From Anaerolineaceae bacterium UBA2274 (GTDB taxonomy: Bacteria; Chloroflexota; Anaerolineae; Anaerolineales; Anaerolineaceae), in contig DDWY01000091.1 in NCBI GenBank assembly GCA_002347705.1, forward strand, positions 1 through 56,672: a DNA stretch of 56,672 bases. Direction: 5' to 3'. Position numbers and translations under genes: made by a program. Below are positions 25,036 through 33,745 of this stretch, in pieces (position 1 is the stretch's first letter; the number at the start of each line of letters is the position of its first letter). Under the pieces are notes generated by a model, which did not search any database, was not told where the DNA came from, and saw nothing but the letters and a program-made list of their open reading frames with translations.

Positions 25036-25995
25036 TCAACCTCCTTTCTTATCTTCAATAAGCAGTGCCTGGGCAGAGATTGTGTCGGTAATGAGGATCT
25101 TGACATATCCACCGCGAAGGGCTCCCAAAAGCGCGCTCACTTTTTCCATCCCACCGGCTACCGCTATGACGTTCGGAATGTTTTTCAATGTCTCCAGCCC
25201 AATCCCTACCACACCCATCTCCGGATTCACCTCTTTGCCTTGAGCATTAAAAAACCGGCCACAAATGTCTCCAACAGTGCCCATTTCTTGTAATAGCGTT
25301 AACTTCTTTGGTGTGATGTGATTAACAAAGAACATGGATGACACTTGTTGGAATTCAACATGACCTACTCCTACAATGGCAACATCCAGTTTCGTCCAGA
25401 GGTCCACCACTTGCCTAACTTCCTGAGATTGGAGTAGATTCTCACGGACATTACTGTCCTCAATAAACGCTGGAACATAGAGATTTCGATACGTCCCTGC
25501 AAAGGCATCTGACAATCGACGCGTCAACTCATTCACCTGGAAGAAGGGAGAAATATCACCCAATCCGCCTATAAGCGGAATGACATCGATAAAATTTTTC
25601 CGGTCAGAGCGTAAAAGATTTACAGTCTCAAAAAGCGTCCTCCCCCACCCAATGCCCACTAATTGGTCATCTTTAAGGCATTTTTGCAAATACTCTGCTG
25701 CCGCCAACCCTATACCTTCCCGCAGATGCGTTGAATCCAAATATTCACCGGAAGTCAGCACCACATCCTGTAAACTGAAGCGGGACATTAATTCTTCTGC
25801 GAGGAATGTGTCCCCCGGGTTTGGATCAAGCACTATGGTTTTGACAATTCCCGCTTTTCGAGCTGCTATCAACAGGCGCGAGATCTTTTGCCTGCTCAGA
25901 TTCATCCGATTAGCAATATCTTCCTGGGTTAGGCTGTTTTCATGGTACAAACGTGCAACTAAAACCATAAGTGTAAGTTCTTCTTTAGCAAACAT
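25036..25995 (-). CDS. SorC/DeoR-family sugar-responsive transcriptional regulator
   Basis: 319 residues. An N-terminal helix-turn-helix, 'LTQEDIANRMNLSRQKISR' (residues ~22-40), is followed by the SorC sugar-binding domain with 'LVGIGWGRTLFETVNLL', 'VGVGHVEF' and 'AVAGGMEKVSALLGALRGG'. This family binds phosphorylated sugars and controls adjacent kinase/aldolase operons. It starts six bases after the FGGY kinase stop, so it sits in the operon it probably regulates. Confidence 0.9.
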   Translation of the reverse strand: MFAKEELTLMVLVARLYHENSLTQEDIANRMNLSRQKISRLLIAARKAGIVKTIVLDPNPGDTFLAEELMSRFSLQDVVLTSGEYLDSTHLREGIGLAAAEYLQKCLKDDQLVGIGWGRTLFETVNLLRSDRKNFIDVIPLIGGLGDISPFFQVNELTRRLSDAFAGTYRNLYVPAFIEDSNVRENLLQSQEVRQVVDLWTKLDVAIVGVGHVEFQQVSSMFFVNHITPKKLTLLQEMGTVGDICGRFFNAQGKEVNPEMGVVGIGLETLKNIPNVIAVAGGMEKVSALLGALRGGYVKILITDTISAQALLIEDKKGG

Positions 25996-26001
25996 AATAA
26001 G

Positions 26002-27504
26002 TTAGACTTTCTCTTCCCTGGAGTCAGGAAAGATCAATTTAATGGCTTGATAACCACGGCGATAAGCCCGATATCCGGCTTCGTATTTTTTGGCATGACG
26101 TATATCAGGTTTGACACTATCTTTAAAAATAATCATCTTTTCACTGGCCTCCCGATGATCCATATATATTCCACAGCCCACGCTGGCGAGAATTGCTGCC
26201 CCCAAACATCCTGTTTCAGTAATTGCGGTTGGTTTTACCGGGCGCTGCAAAATATCCGCTTTGACCTGGTTCCAAAAAACGCTGCGAGATCCACCGCCAC
26301 ATACCACCAATTCTTCCGCTTTGTCACCCGCTGCCTCTTCACAGCTCTCCAAAATATGCCGGATGGCATATCCGATACTCTCATAGACTGCCCGACAGTA
26401 ATGGCGGCGTTCGTGCTGATAGGTTAACCCTATAAACCCGCCTTTTGCTTCTGCGTCCCAAACAGGTGCCCTCTCTCCATTTAAATATGGCAGGAAAATC
26501 AATCCGTCGCTTGCAGCGGGTGCTGCTCCAGCCTCAGATTCGATTTTCTCATACTCAATAGCGCTGCCAGACTCAGGGAAAAAACAATGTGATAACCAGC
26601 GCAGTGTATCACCCCCTGCCTGGGTGGGACCACATAAGAACCTGACTCCCTCGCCCAGGTTGACAGGGTAAACCCCTTCTGTAGATACTTCTTTGCCGAT
26701 TGACAGAGAAATAATTTCCGAGGTTCCTGCCACGTCAACTGCCCTCCCTGGAGCGGAAATTCCACCTGCGAGGTTGTCACAATATGCATCAATAGTCCCA
26801 ATCACCACAGGGGTGCCTTGGATAATTCCGGCCTCCCTTTCCGCCCGTTCGGTAACCCTACCAACAATTTGAGTGGGCGCAATCATGTCCGGCATTTTCT
26901 GAATTTCTATATCAAGGAGAGTAAAAAAGTCCTCGGCATAGATTCGATTTCTGGTATTTCCAAGGCAGTATGCGCTGTATTGATCGGTGGCAATGGCATC
27001 CGTCAATCGCAGAGCAATGAAATCCTTGGGTTGGATAACTGCTTCCGCCCTCTCCCACTCTTCCGGACGATTTTTCTTTAACCATAACAATCTCGCCGGA
27101 GGGCAGGTGGCATCTCCCAACGTGTCGGTACCAATCCATTCACGTGCTTTTTCTGCCGGTATATACTTACTCAACCAAACCGCTTCTTCCACAGCCCGTT
27201 GGTCCTGCCAAATGATGGCTTTTCCGATCGCCTGGTGGTCGCGTCCCACCAAAACATGGCCCGGACACTGACCGCTCAGGCCGATACATGAAATCCTGCC
27301 AGCGTCAATTTTCCCAGTGATTTGCTTCAAGGTTGTACAGACAGCCTGCCACCATTCATCCGGATCTTGTTCCGCCCAGCCGGGTTGCGGCAAATACAAT
27401 TTGATTGGCGCGGCTGCACAAGCAAGAAGTTGCCCTCTTGTGGTAAAAACTGCCGTTTTTACGCTGGATGTACCAACGTCCAAACCGACCAACAGATCCT
27501 TCAT
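26002..27504 (-). CDS. FGGY-family carbohydrate kinase (xylulokinase-like)
   Basis: 500 residues. The N-terminal phosphate-1 motif is 'VGLDVGTSSVKTAVF', then 'GLSGQCPGHVLVGRDHQAIG' and the FGGY ATP site 'VVCGGGSRSVFWNQVKADIL' with 'GAAILASVGCGIY' after it. The family phosphorylates pentuloses, glycerol, polyols or AI-2-type sugars. The ATG at 27504 is chosen because it lies two bases beyond the aldolase stop; a longer open frame upstream is read-through. With aldolase, PfkB kinase and SorC regulator it makes a sugar-catabolic cassette. Confidence 0.88.
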   Translation of the reverse strand: MKDLLVGLDVGTSSVKTAVFTTRGQLLACAAAPIKLYLPQPGWAEQDPDEWWQAVCTTLKQITGKIDAGRISCIGLSGQCPGHVLVGRDHQAIGKAIIWQDQRAVEEAVWLSKYIPAEKAREWIGTDTLGDATCPPARLLWLKKNRPEEWERAEAVIQPKDFIALRLTDAIATDQYSAYCLGNTRNRIYAEDFFTLLDIEIQKMPDMIAPTQIVGRVTERAEREAGIIQGTPVVIGTIDAYCDNLAGGISAPGRAVDVAGTSEIISLSIGKEVSTEGVYPVNLGEGVRFLCGPTQAGGDTLRWLSHCFFPESGSAIEYEKIESEAGAAPAASDGLIFLPYLNGERAPVWDAEAKGGFIGLTYQHERRHYCRAVYESIGYAIRHILESCEEAAGDKAEELVVCGGGSRSVFWNQVKADILQRPVKPTAITETGCLGAAILASVGCGIYMDHREASEKMIIFKDSVKPDIRHAKKYEAGYRAYRRGYQAIKLIFPDSREEKV

Positions 27505-27506
27505 GA

Positions 27507-28286
27507 TCACCCTATTTCTTTCAATGCTTTTTCTACGCTGCCGCTTCCATGCACCAACTCCACCAACGCCCGGCTTACACCGCCAGGATTGGTGTGCTGC
27601 CAAACGTTTCGACCAATTGCCACGCCGGAAGCGCCTGCCTCTAGGGCATCAGCAACATTTTGCAGCATTTCCTGATCGTTATTTACTTTCTCACCACCCA
27701 AAACGACGACTGGTCGGTAGCAGGATCGAAGCGCCATTTTGTAGTTTTCAATGGGACCGGCATAAGAAGCTTTGATTAAATCCGCGCCCAACTCCACACC
27801 TATTCTCATGGCGAAGGCAATCTCCTCGCTGGTGGCACGGTTGCTTTCCCTGGGTTTGACAAGCATTTCTGCAATGACAGGCAACCCCCAATGCTCCGAT
27901 TCAGCAGCAAAGGCTGACAAGTTCTGCAACGAGGATGGCTCTTCTGGAAATCCAATCATTCCCATGCAGATGATCGCATCCACCCCTATTTGACAGGCAT
28001 TTTCAATCGATAACAACGGGTTTATCGTGCCGTTCACCGGAGAGGCAATGGTGGACCCGCCATCTGCCCGCAGGATGACACCCATTTTGCCAAACCGGTC
28101 TCCGAATCTCTGAACAATGCCGCGTGTGGTGAGAATGGCATCCACTCCGCTCTCCACCAATACGTTAATGAGTATTCCAGGGTCTTCCAGACCTTTTGCG
28201 GGTCCCATGAACCCAGCATGGTCGCAGGCAATGATGACGGTCTTTCCGTCGCTCGCCATGAGATGATTTAACCGTATTTTCTTCAA
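27507..28286 (-). CDS. Class I aldolase of the DhnA/LsrF group
   Basis: 259 residues. The TIM-barrel markers are 'VIIACDHAGFMGPAKGLEDP', 'LTTRGIVQRF', the catalytic Lys in 'GADLIKASYAGP', and 'VVVLGGEKVNNDQEML', then 'GVAIGRNVWQHTNP'. This is the Schiff-base aldolase/thiolase family with LsrF and archaeal FBA I. With an FGGY kinase and SorC regulator the cassette resembles lsrK-lsrR-lsrF in outline, but no lsr-type receptor is present. It likely cleaves the phosphorylated sugar made by the adjacent kinases. Confidence 0.85.
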   Translation of the reverse strand: MKKIRLNHLMASDGKTVIIACDHAGFMGPAKGLEDPGILINVLVESGVDAILTTRGIVQRFGDRFGKMGVILRADGGSTIASPVNGTINPLLSIENACQIGVDAIICMGMIGFPEEPSSLQNLSAFAAESEHWGLPVIAEMLVKPRESNRATSEEIAFAMRIGVELGADLIKASYAGPIENYKMALRSCYRPVVVLGGEKVNNDQEMLQNVADALEAGASGVAIGRNVWQHTNPGGVSRALVELVHGSGSVEKALKEIG

Positions 28287-28302
28287 GTGTTCCTCCAGTA
28301 AT

Positions 28303-29322
28303 TTAAAAAGTGACCATGGCTTTCAAACCAATTCGATTCGCCACATAAGCGACCGCATCTCCTGCCCGGTCAAAGGGAAAAGTTGCGGTAACAACCTTGG
28401 AAAAATCCACATCCGCGTTACACAACAATTCCAGCGCCATCTTTATGTGTTTCGGTGTGACACCCGATGAACCCGTCAGATGATACTGCCGGTAATGCAG
28501 TTTACGGACATCAAGGGGGATTTCTGTTCCATCCGGCACACCTGCAAACGCATTCACTGTTCCCCCGGGGCGCACACAGGAGATTCCATCCGCTACAGCT
28601 TCCCCACTGGAAACAGTGACCACTACGCAATCAGCTCCGCGGTCTTCCGTCTGGCGCATGACTTCGTTTATAAGTTCAACCTTGGTTATATCAACCCCTG
28701 TAACATCAAAATATTTCATGGCAAGTTGCAGACGGTGTTCAGTCATCCCCGCCATGATCACCCGCTCTGCACCCAGGGCTCGCCCGGCAGCGGAAGCCAG
28801 TTGTCCCATTGGCCCATCCCCTATCACCAACAAGGAACCACCTGCGTAAAAATGTGAATCCTCCAAACCCTTTAGCACGCAACCAAGCGGTTCAGCCAGT
28901 ACAGCCGCTTCGTCTGCAAGGTCATCCGGCAAAGCAAAGGTGCCACGTCTGCCTAATTCACCTGGAATTAATACCTCCTCCGCCATCCCACCAGGTGAAA
29001 TGGAAATTTCGTAAAGATGGGAACATAACGCTTCTTGATCCCGTTTGCAATAAAAACAATTGCCGCAAGGTAAATAGGGAGCAACCGCCACACGCTGTCC
29101 TATTTTCCACTCCTGACTCTGCGATGCTTTCGTGATTTTCCCAACGACCTCATGTCCCAGAGCAAAGCGAGTGTCCAGAGCACCCTTTTGCACCTGCTTG
29201 ACATCCGTGGCACACACACCACATGCCGTGGGGGCAAGGAGAAGATCATCCTCCCCTGCCTCGGGAGTTGGGTAATCAACAAAGATAACCTCCTCAGGTC
29301 TTCCTGCTGCAGCTCCTTTCAA
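28303..29322 (-). CDS. Zinc-dependent medium-chain alcohol/polyol dehydrogenase
   Basis: 339 residues. The catalytic zinc site is 'ACGVCATDVKQV' with 'GHEVVGKI'; the structural zinc site has four cysteines in 'LPCGNCFYCKRDQEALC'. The NAD(P) Rossmann motif is 'VIGDGPMGQLASAAGRALG'. It resembles sorbitol/threonine-type dehydrogenases. Its start overlaps the PfkB kinase gene by four bases. It probably oxidises a sugar hydroxyl in the same pathway. Confidence 0.88.
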   Translation of the reverse strand: MKGAAAGRPEEVIFVDYPTPEAGEDDLLLAPTACGVCATDVKQVQKGALDTRFALGHEVVGKITKASQSQEWKIGQRVAVAPYLPCGNCFYCKRDQEALCSHLYEISISPGGMAEEVLIPGELGRRGTFALPDDLADEAAVLAEPLGCVLKGLEDSHFYAGGSLLVIGDGPMGQLASAAGRALGAERVIMAGMTEHRLQLAMKYFDVTGVDITKVELINEVMRQTEDRGADCVVVTVSSGEAVADGISCVRPGGTVNAFAGVPDGTEIPLDVRKLHYRQYHLTGSSGVTPKHIKMALELLCNADVDFSKVVTATFPFDRAGDAVAYVANRIGLKAMVTF

Positions 29323-30272
29323 GATTTCACCTTTCTTGCCTTTCCCGTCCTGGCGTCCAGCCAGGGCATAATTATTTTTCGGTCAGGAAGTCCAACCCGG
29401 CTTCCCATGTGGCCAATCTTACAGGCTGCTATTTTACAGCCCAGCCTGGCGCAGTCTTCCCAGCCCAATCCTTCAAGCATTCCCGCTACCACTCCTGTTG
29501 AGAATGCGTCACCTGCCCCGGTTGTATCCGCCACTTCCGGCACATCCTCCGCTGGGATGAAAATAAAGGAATCATTCTGCGCCACTATTACTCCCTTGGC
29601 CCCCAAGGTAAGGAAAATTATTTTGGGGCCGCAAGATAGCAGTTCCATCCCTGCTTTTTCCATATTCTCTTCGTTGGTGAGGTGTTTCGCTTCCACCTGG
29701 TTCAGAATAAGAACGTCTGTTTTCTCCAAAACAGGTCGAAGGTACTCATACCCGGCGCTAACCATCAGCCCTCCCGGACCGAAAACCACCCGGGCTTTCT
29801 CCGGTAGATTGTCAATTGCTGTCAACGATACTGCCGGAAACGCATCGGCAATATAGAGGAGATCGGAATGGACTAAACAGTCTACACATACCTCTTCTGG
29901 TGTTTCCAATAACGCCACGCCGCCAAGGGCATAAATCGCCCGCTGCCCCTTCCCATCCACTGCGATAAAACAGGCAGCTGAGCGTCCGCCTTTTTCAATC
30001 CGGATCCCACGGGTATTCACACCAACTTCCTGGAATGCCCGCTGCAACATCCGGCCGCCTTCATCCTCGCCCAATTTCCCAAGGAAGGAAACATCAAATC
30101 CGAGCCGCATCAAACCTTCGGCGACATTCCCACCCGAACCGCCTGTGAACGCCTGATATTGCTCCACAAAGGCTATGCCATCAATAGGAGGGAAATCTCT
30201 GACGCGGGCAGTCCAATCTACGGTAGCCGCACCAAGTACGGCTACCATTCGACCGGCTTTAAGAGGAGACAT
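29319..30272 (-). CDS. PfkB-family sugar/nucleoside kinase
   Basis: 317 residues. PfkB signature 1 lies in 'FTGGSGGNVAEGLMRLG' and signature 2, with the catalytic Asp, in 'VADTTGAGDAFSTGVVAGML'. Substrates of the family include ribose, fructose-phosphates and nucleosides. It is the second kinase in the cassette, so either two successive phosphorylations or two substrates are handled. 37 bases separate it from the ECF S-component gene upstream. Confidence 0.88.
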   Translation of the reverse strand: MSPLKAGRMVAVLGAATVDWTARVRDFPPIDGIAFVEQYQAFTGGSGGNVAEGLMRLGFDVSFLGKLGEDEGGRMLQRAFQEVGVNTRGIRIEKGGRSAACFIAVDGKGQRAIYALGGVALLETPEEVCVDCLVHSDLLYIADAFPAVSLTAIDNLPEKARVVFGPGGLMVSAGYEYLRPVLEKTDVLILNQVEAKHLTNEENMEKAGMELLSCGPKIIFLTLGAKGVIVAQNDSFIFIPAEDVPEVADTTGAGDAFSTGVVAGMLEGLGWEDCARLGCKIAACKIGHMGSRVGLPDRKIIMPWLDARTGKARKVKS

Positions 30273-30309
30273 AGAAAGAAGAGTTATTTATTCCTTTCTG
30301 AAGAAGAGT

Positions 30310-31071
30310 TTATCCTTTTGCTTCAATTGCAGGTTCCGGAATATCCTCTTCATCTTCCTGTTGGTAGATCATAGGACCCACTTGGATGCCAATTTTGGGT
30401 AATCCGATTAATAATGGGGTACCAATGATCATGGCGCCCACCGCAAACATAAGCCGCTCCACCGGCGCAATGGCCAATACAGTGAACCAAATTGCAGGTG
30501 GCAATTGGAAGAAGATCAAAGCCCACAGGTTGCCCATCGCCTGCGTGACAACAATGCCCGCAAGAGAGGCACAGAATAATCCCAGCATCATCTTCCCACG
30601 GTTTGGTGAAAGCAAAGCATCCTTTTTGCGGCTGACGAACCATCCAACCAAAATCGCTGCGTAACCCAGCAGGTACAGCAGTGGTGTTGCCCAGGCGCCT
30701 CTCCCCGTCGGAAAGAGATACCATATACCGCCGAACAGGGTAATGATGCCAAATGAGACCCACCACTTCCTCTGCATGGCATATCCGGAAGCCAACGCGC
30801 CCATGATGCCAATCGTAAATTGCAGCGGTCCGAATAACACTGTGTGAGGCGCCAGTAACTGCCCGATAAAGCCCCCAACTCCGGCAGCGATAGCGCCGGC
30901 GATTGGTCCAAAGAATATGCCTGCCAGGGGAGTGAGACAGTTGGCAATATTAAAGGTTGCCCCGGTACCCACAATTGGGAAGGCCGGCAGCAGTGATGCT
31001 GCTGCCATCAAGGCTGCCCAAACCGCAATGACTGCCGGGTGAGCTGTAAGAAGACCACTTTTCTTTTTCAT
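30310..31071 (-). CDS. ECF transporter substrate-binding S component, unassigned ligand
   Basis: 253 residues, strongly hydrophobic with six predicted membrane helices. The central part 'NIANCLTPLAGIFFGPIAGA' and following 'GVGGFIGQLLAP' carry the small-residue helix typical of S components docking to EcfT. The EcfA and EcfT genes lie two and three genes upstream, so this is a group I ECF importer with a dedicated S component. The loops match no vitamin type I know; a C-terminal acidic tail is unusual. Confidence 0.75.
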   Translation of the reverse strand: MKKKSGLLTAHPAVIAVWAALMAAASLLPAFPIVGTGATFNIANCLTPLAGIFFGPIAGAIAAGVGGFIGQLLAPHTVLFGPLQFTIGIMGALASGYAMQRKWWVSFGIITLFGGIWYLFPTGRGAWATPLLYLLGYAAILVGWFVSRKKDALLSPNRGKMMLGLFCASLAGIVVTQAMGNLWALIFFQLPPAIWFTVLAIAPVERLMFAVGAMIIGTPLLIGLPKIGIQVGPMIYQQEDEEDIPEPAIEAKG

Positions 31072-31103
31072 CCTGCCTCCAAATTATTTCTATACCCAGC
31101 TTG

Positions 31104-33722
31104 TCAGCTGGTGACTCTCTCGATCACGCGCACATGCTTATTGACCAGTGTTACCAGGTCAACTACCTCCATCTTGTCCTGCGTTTGCCCTTTCACCTGT
31201 TGGAATTCGGTCATACATGAGATGCAACTGGTGAGCAGGATGCCTGCATTGGTCGCAGCGGCTTCATCCCACCGCTGCTTTCCAGCCACATCGGTCAACC
31301 CCGGGAAATCGTATCGTACAAAGGAACCCGCCCCGCAGCAGAATGAATCCTGCCGGTTGCGTGGCATTTCAGCAAAGTGCACTCCCGGAAAAGCGTGTAT
31401 GATCTCGCGCGGCGCGTCATAGATTTTTAACTGCCTGCCCAGGGTACATGGGTCATGATAAGTCATTGTGGTCCCGGCCGGCATCGCTCCGAGTTCAATA
31501 TGTCCTTGCCGTAATTCATCCGCCACCAGTTCAAGGATATTTACCGTCTTGAAAGGCAGCGATTGGCCCAGTACCTCAGGCAGCTCATTGGTAAAAGTCG
31601 CCTGGCAGCCCGGGCACAGGAATACCATCTGTTCCACACCGAGCTTCTTATACATTTCTAGGTTGTGATGCATAAACTCGGCGGCTTTCTCGCTCTCACC
31701 CGCCGACATAAGGGGGTGGGCACAGCACCATTCATCCGAGGCCACCGTGTAATCCAGGCCAAGTTTATCGAGCAGACCCATTGCCTCCATCGCCGCCGAT
31801 CTGCGCACATAGGAGGGTGTACAACCGACGAAGAAAGCTGTCCGCGCCTTTTTATCCAGCTTGTTCTTGTCCTTCAGCCAGGAGAACCGATCTCCATGCT
31901 CCTTGCCATAAGGATTATGCTGCCGGTAGGTATCTTCCGCTGCCTGCTTCAACCCCGGAGGGGTCAACCCGCGCTCCGCCAAATCATCGCGCATCCCCTG
32001 ATATATCTTGCGCAAGTCAATAAATTTGAAACAGTGTGTGCTGCAGGAACCGCACATGGTGCAAGAGAATATCCGCTCTGCCACCTTTTCATCGTACGTC
32101 AATTCCCCTTCCAAAATGGCCCTCGCCGTTGCCACCCGGCCGCGCCCCATATAGGACTCAAAGCTGCCATATTCATAGGAGGGACAAAGCTGGTAACCCT
32201 TCCCTACCCAACTGAGGTCAAAACAGAATCCGCAGCGCAGGCATTGGTAAGTTGTATCGCCATACTTCTCCAGGTTTAATCCTTGTGGTTCGTTCTTGCT
32301 GGGGATTTCTCCAAAGGTCGGATCACCCGCCAGCATCATCACACCCGGGTTGAGAATATGATTGGGATCAAGGCTGTCCTTCAGGGTCTGCATAAGCTCG
32401 TAGGCATTTCCTAGTTTTGGCATGATATACGGGGCAATACCCGCCACAATGCCCCCGGGAGACATCCACTTACTGAACAGCATTTCAGATATATCGGCCC
32501 GTACCTTCAAACCATAAGCATGTGCATCAGGACGACTTTCGTTATACAGTGTATCCACCCATAAAAAGCCACTATTGCGGGAGAAATACACATCAAAGCC
32601 CTTCACGACGATGCCGTTCTGATCCCAGTCCGTTCGCGTGTCTTCAATATATTGGTTAAGCGCCGGAATCACTTCTTTAAGCGACTGGGTGGGAACAAAC
32701 CCCGCGACTTCCGGGCAGTAATACGGCCGGCTTCCGTAATAGGTGCTTGGTCCATCATTACGCAGCCAGGAATACATGTGTTCCGTCCAATAGAGCCGCG
32801 TGGCATTAGCATCCTGCACCATCCCATTAAAGCTTTGGCAGATCACCTCACTGGTCTGTTTGCGTTCAGCCGCCTGGTTCTTACTGTCGCGGATGATGAT
32901 ATGCAACGTGTAATTTCCGCGCACCCCAGATGGCTTTGGTCCACCGAACAGGCCAATGATAAAGGTCGCCGAAGCTTGCTGCTGCATTGCTGAGACTGCA
33001 TCCACTGTGTCTTCCAGTTTTTCAAAGGTGTAGAAGAGGAATTCTTCCGTTTCAGGAATGCGTCGAATTTGCAGGGTGGCTTTTGTAATGATGCCCAGCG
33101 TACCGCAGGAACCGATGAACAACCCGGCCAGGTCTGGCCCGTTCGCGCCGCGCTCGATGGCAATATTTCCATTGGCATCGTTGGAAGCTGAGCCGGTGTG
33201 CAGAATCCGCCCATCCGGCAGCACAACCTCCAGCGTGACAACATGTTCACCTGTGGTGCCATACTCAGTGATCCCATGTGGGACCGCATTGTAGGCGATT
33301 GTTCCACCCACGCTCGCTGAAAACATCCCGCCCCCGCCGGGGGCTGCCAGTTCCCAGCCATACTTCTTTAACTCCCCATCGATGGCATGCCAGATGGTGC
33401 CTGCTTCAGCATAAACAACCTGGTTTTCCAGGTCAATATCGAATTTGTTCATCATGTCCATTGCAAGGACAATACTGTCATTCGCCACACCCGCATCAAC
33501 AAAAGTAGTGGCGCGTCCCCACAGGAAGAGAGCCCGTTTCTCTTCGTTGGCCAGTTTCACCAGTTCCACCACTTCTTCGGTAGATTCAGGCCGGCATACA
33601 TAGGCTGGTGTTCCACCCGGTGTTGGGCCGCAATCCCGCCGGTAGCACAACAAATCTACACGGTCATTGGTGACGTGTTCTTTCCCGCAGATAGATTGCA
33701 ATTTGGTCAGTAATTCATCCAT
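31104..33722 (-). CDS. FAD-linked oxidase / 4Fe-4S / CCG-domain oxidoreductase fusion
   Basis: 872 residues. An FAD_binding_4 domain ('ALFLWGRATTFVDAGVAND', 'GGGGMFSASVGGTIAYN') spans residues ~20-230, then the FAD-oxidase C-terminal domain to ~480. A two-cluster ferredoxin region follows: 'CLRCGFCFDLSW...C' and 'CTMCGSCSTHC'. Two CCG domains close the protein ('CCAHPLMS', 'CPGC', then 'HDPCTLGR', 'CCGAG', 'SCISC'). This is the GlcD-GlcF/lactate-dehydrogenase plan in one chain. It would oxidise a 2-hydroxyacid and pass electrons to quinone or another acceptor. It lies inside the ECF operon, between S component and ATPase genes. Confidence 0.87.
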   Translation of the reverse strand: MDELLTKLQSICGKEHVTNDRVDLLCYRRDCGPTPGGTPAYVCRPESTEEVVELVKLANEEKRALFLWGRATTFVDAGVANDSIVLAMDMMNKFDIDLENQVVYAEAGTIWHAIDGELKKYGWELAAPGGGGMFSASVGGTIAYNAVPHGITEYGTTGEHVVTLEVVLPDGRILHTGSASNDANGNIAIERGANGPDLAGLFIGSCGTLGIITKATLQIRRIPETEEFLFYTFEKLEDTVDAVSAMQQQASATFIIGLFGGPKPSGVRGNYTLHIIIRDSKNQAAERKQTSEVICQSFNGMVQDANATRLYWTEHMYSWLRNDGPSTYYGSRPYYCPEVAGFVPTQSLKEVIPALNQYIEDTRTDWDQNGIVVKGFDVYFSRNSGFLWVDTLYNESRPDAHAYGLKVRADISEMLFSKWMSPGGIVAGIAPYIMPKLGNAYELMQTLKDSLDPNHILNPGVMMLAGDPTFGEIPSKNEPQGLNLEKYGDTTYQCLRCGFCFDLSWVGKGYQLCPSYEYGSFESYMGRGRVATARAILEGELTYDEKVAERIFSCTMCGSCSTHCFKFIDLRKIYQGMRDDLAERGLTPPGLKQAAEDTYRQHNPYGKEHGDRFSWLKDKNKLDKKARTAFFVGCTPSYVRRSAAMEAMGLLDKLGLDYTVASDEWCCAHPLMSAGESEKAAEFMHHNLEMYKKLGVEQMVFLCPGCQATFTNELPEVLGQSLPFKTVNILELVADELRQGHIELGAMPAGTTMTYHDPCTLGRQLKIYDAPREIIHAFPGVHFAEMPRNRQDSFCCGAGSFVRYDFPGLTDVAGKQRWDEAAATNAGILLTSCISCMTEFQQVKGQTQDKMEVVDLVTLVNKHVRVIERVTS

Positions 33723-33745
33723 GTTGTTTTCCCTTTATGACTAAT

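Noticed and set aside
27507..30272. Full AI-2 (lsr) uptake and degradation operon
   Set aside because: Kinase, aldolase and SorC regulator are reminiscent, but no lsrB/lsrG-like gene is present, and extra PfkB kinase and dehydrogenase point to another sugar.
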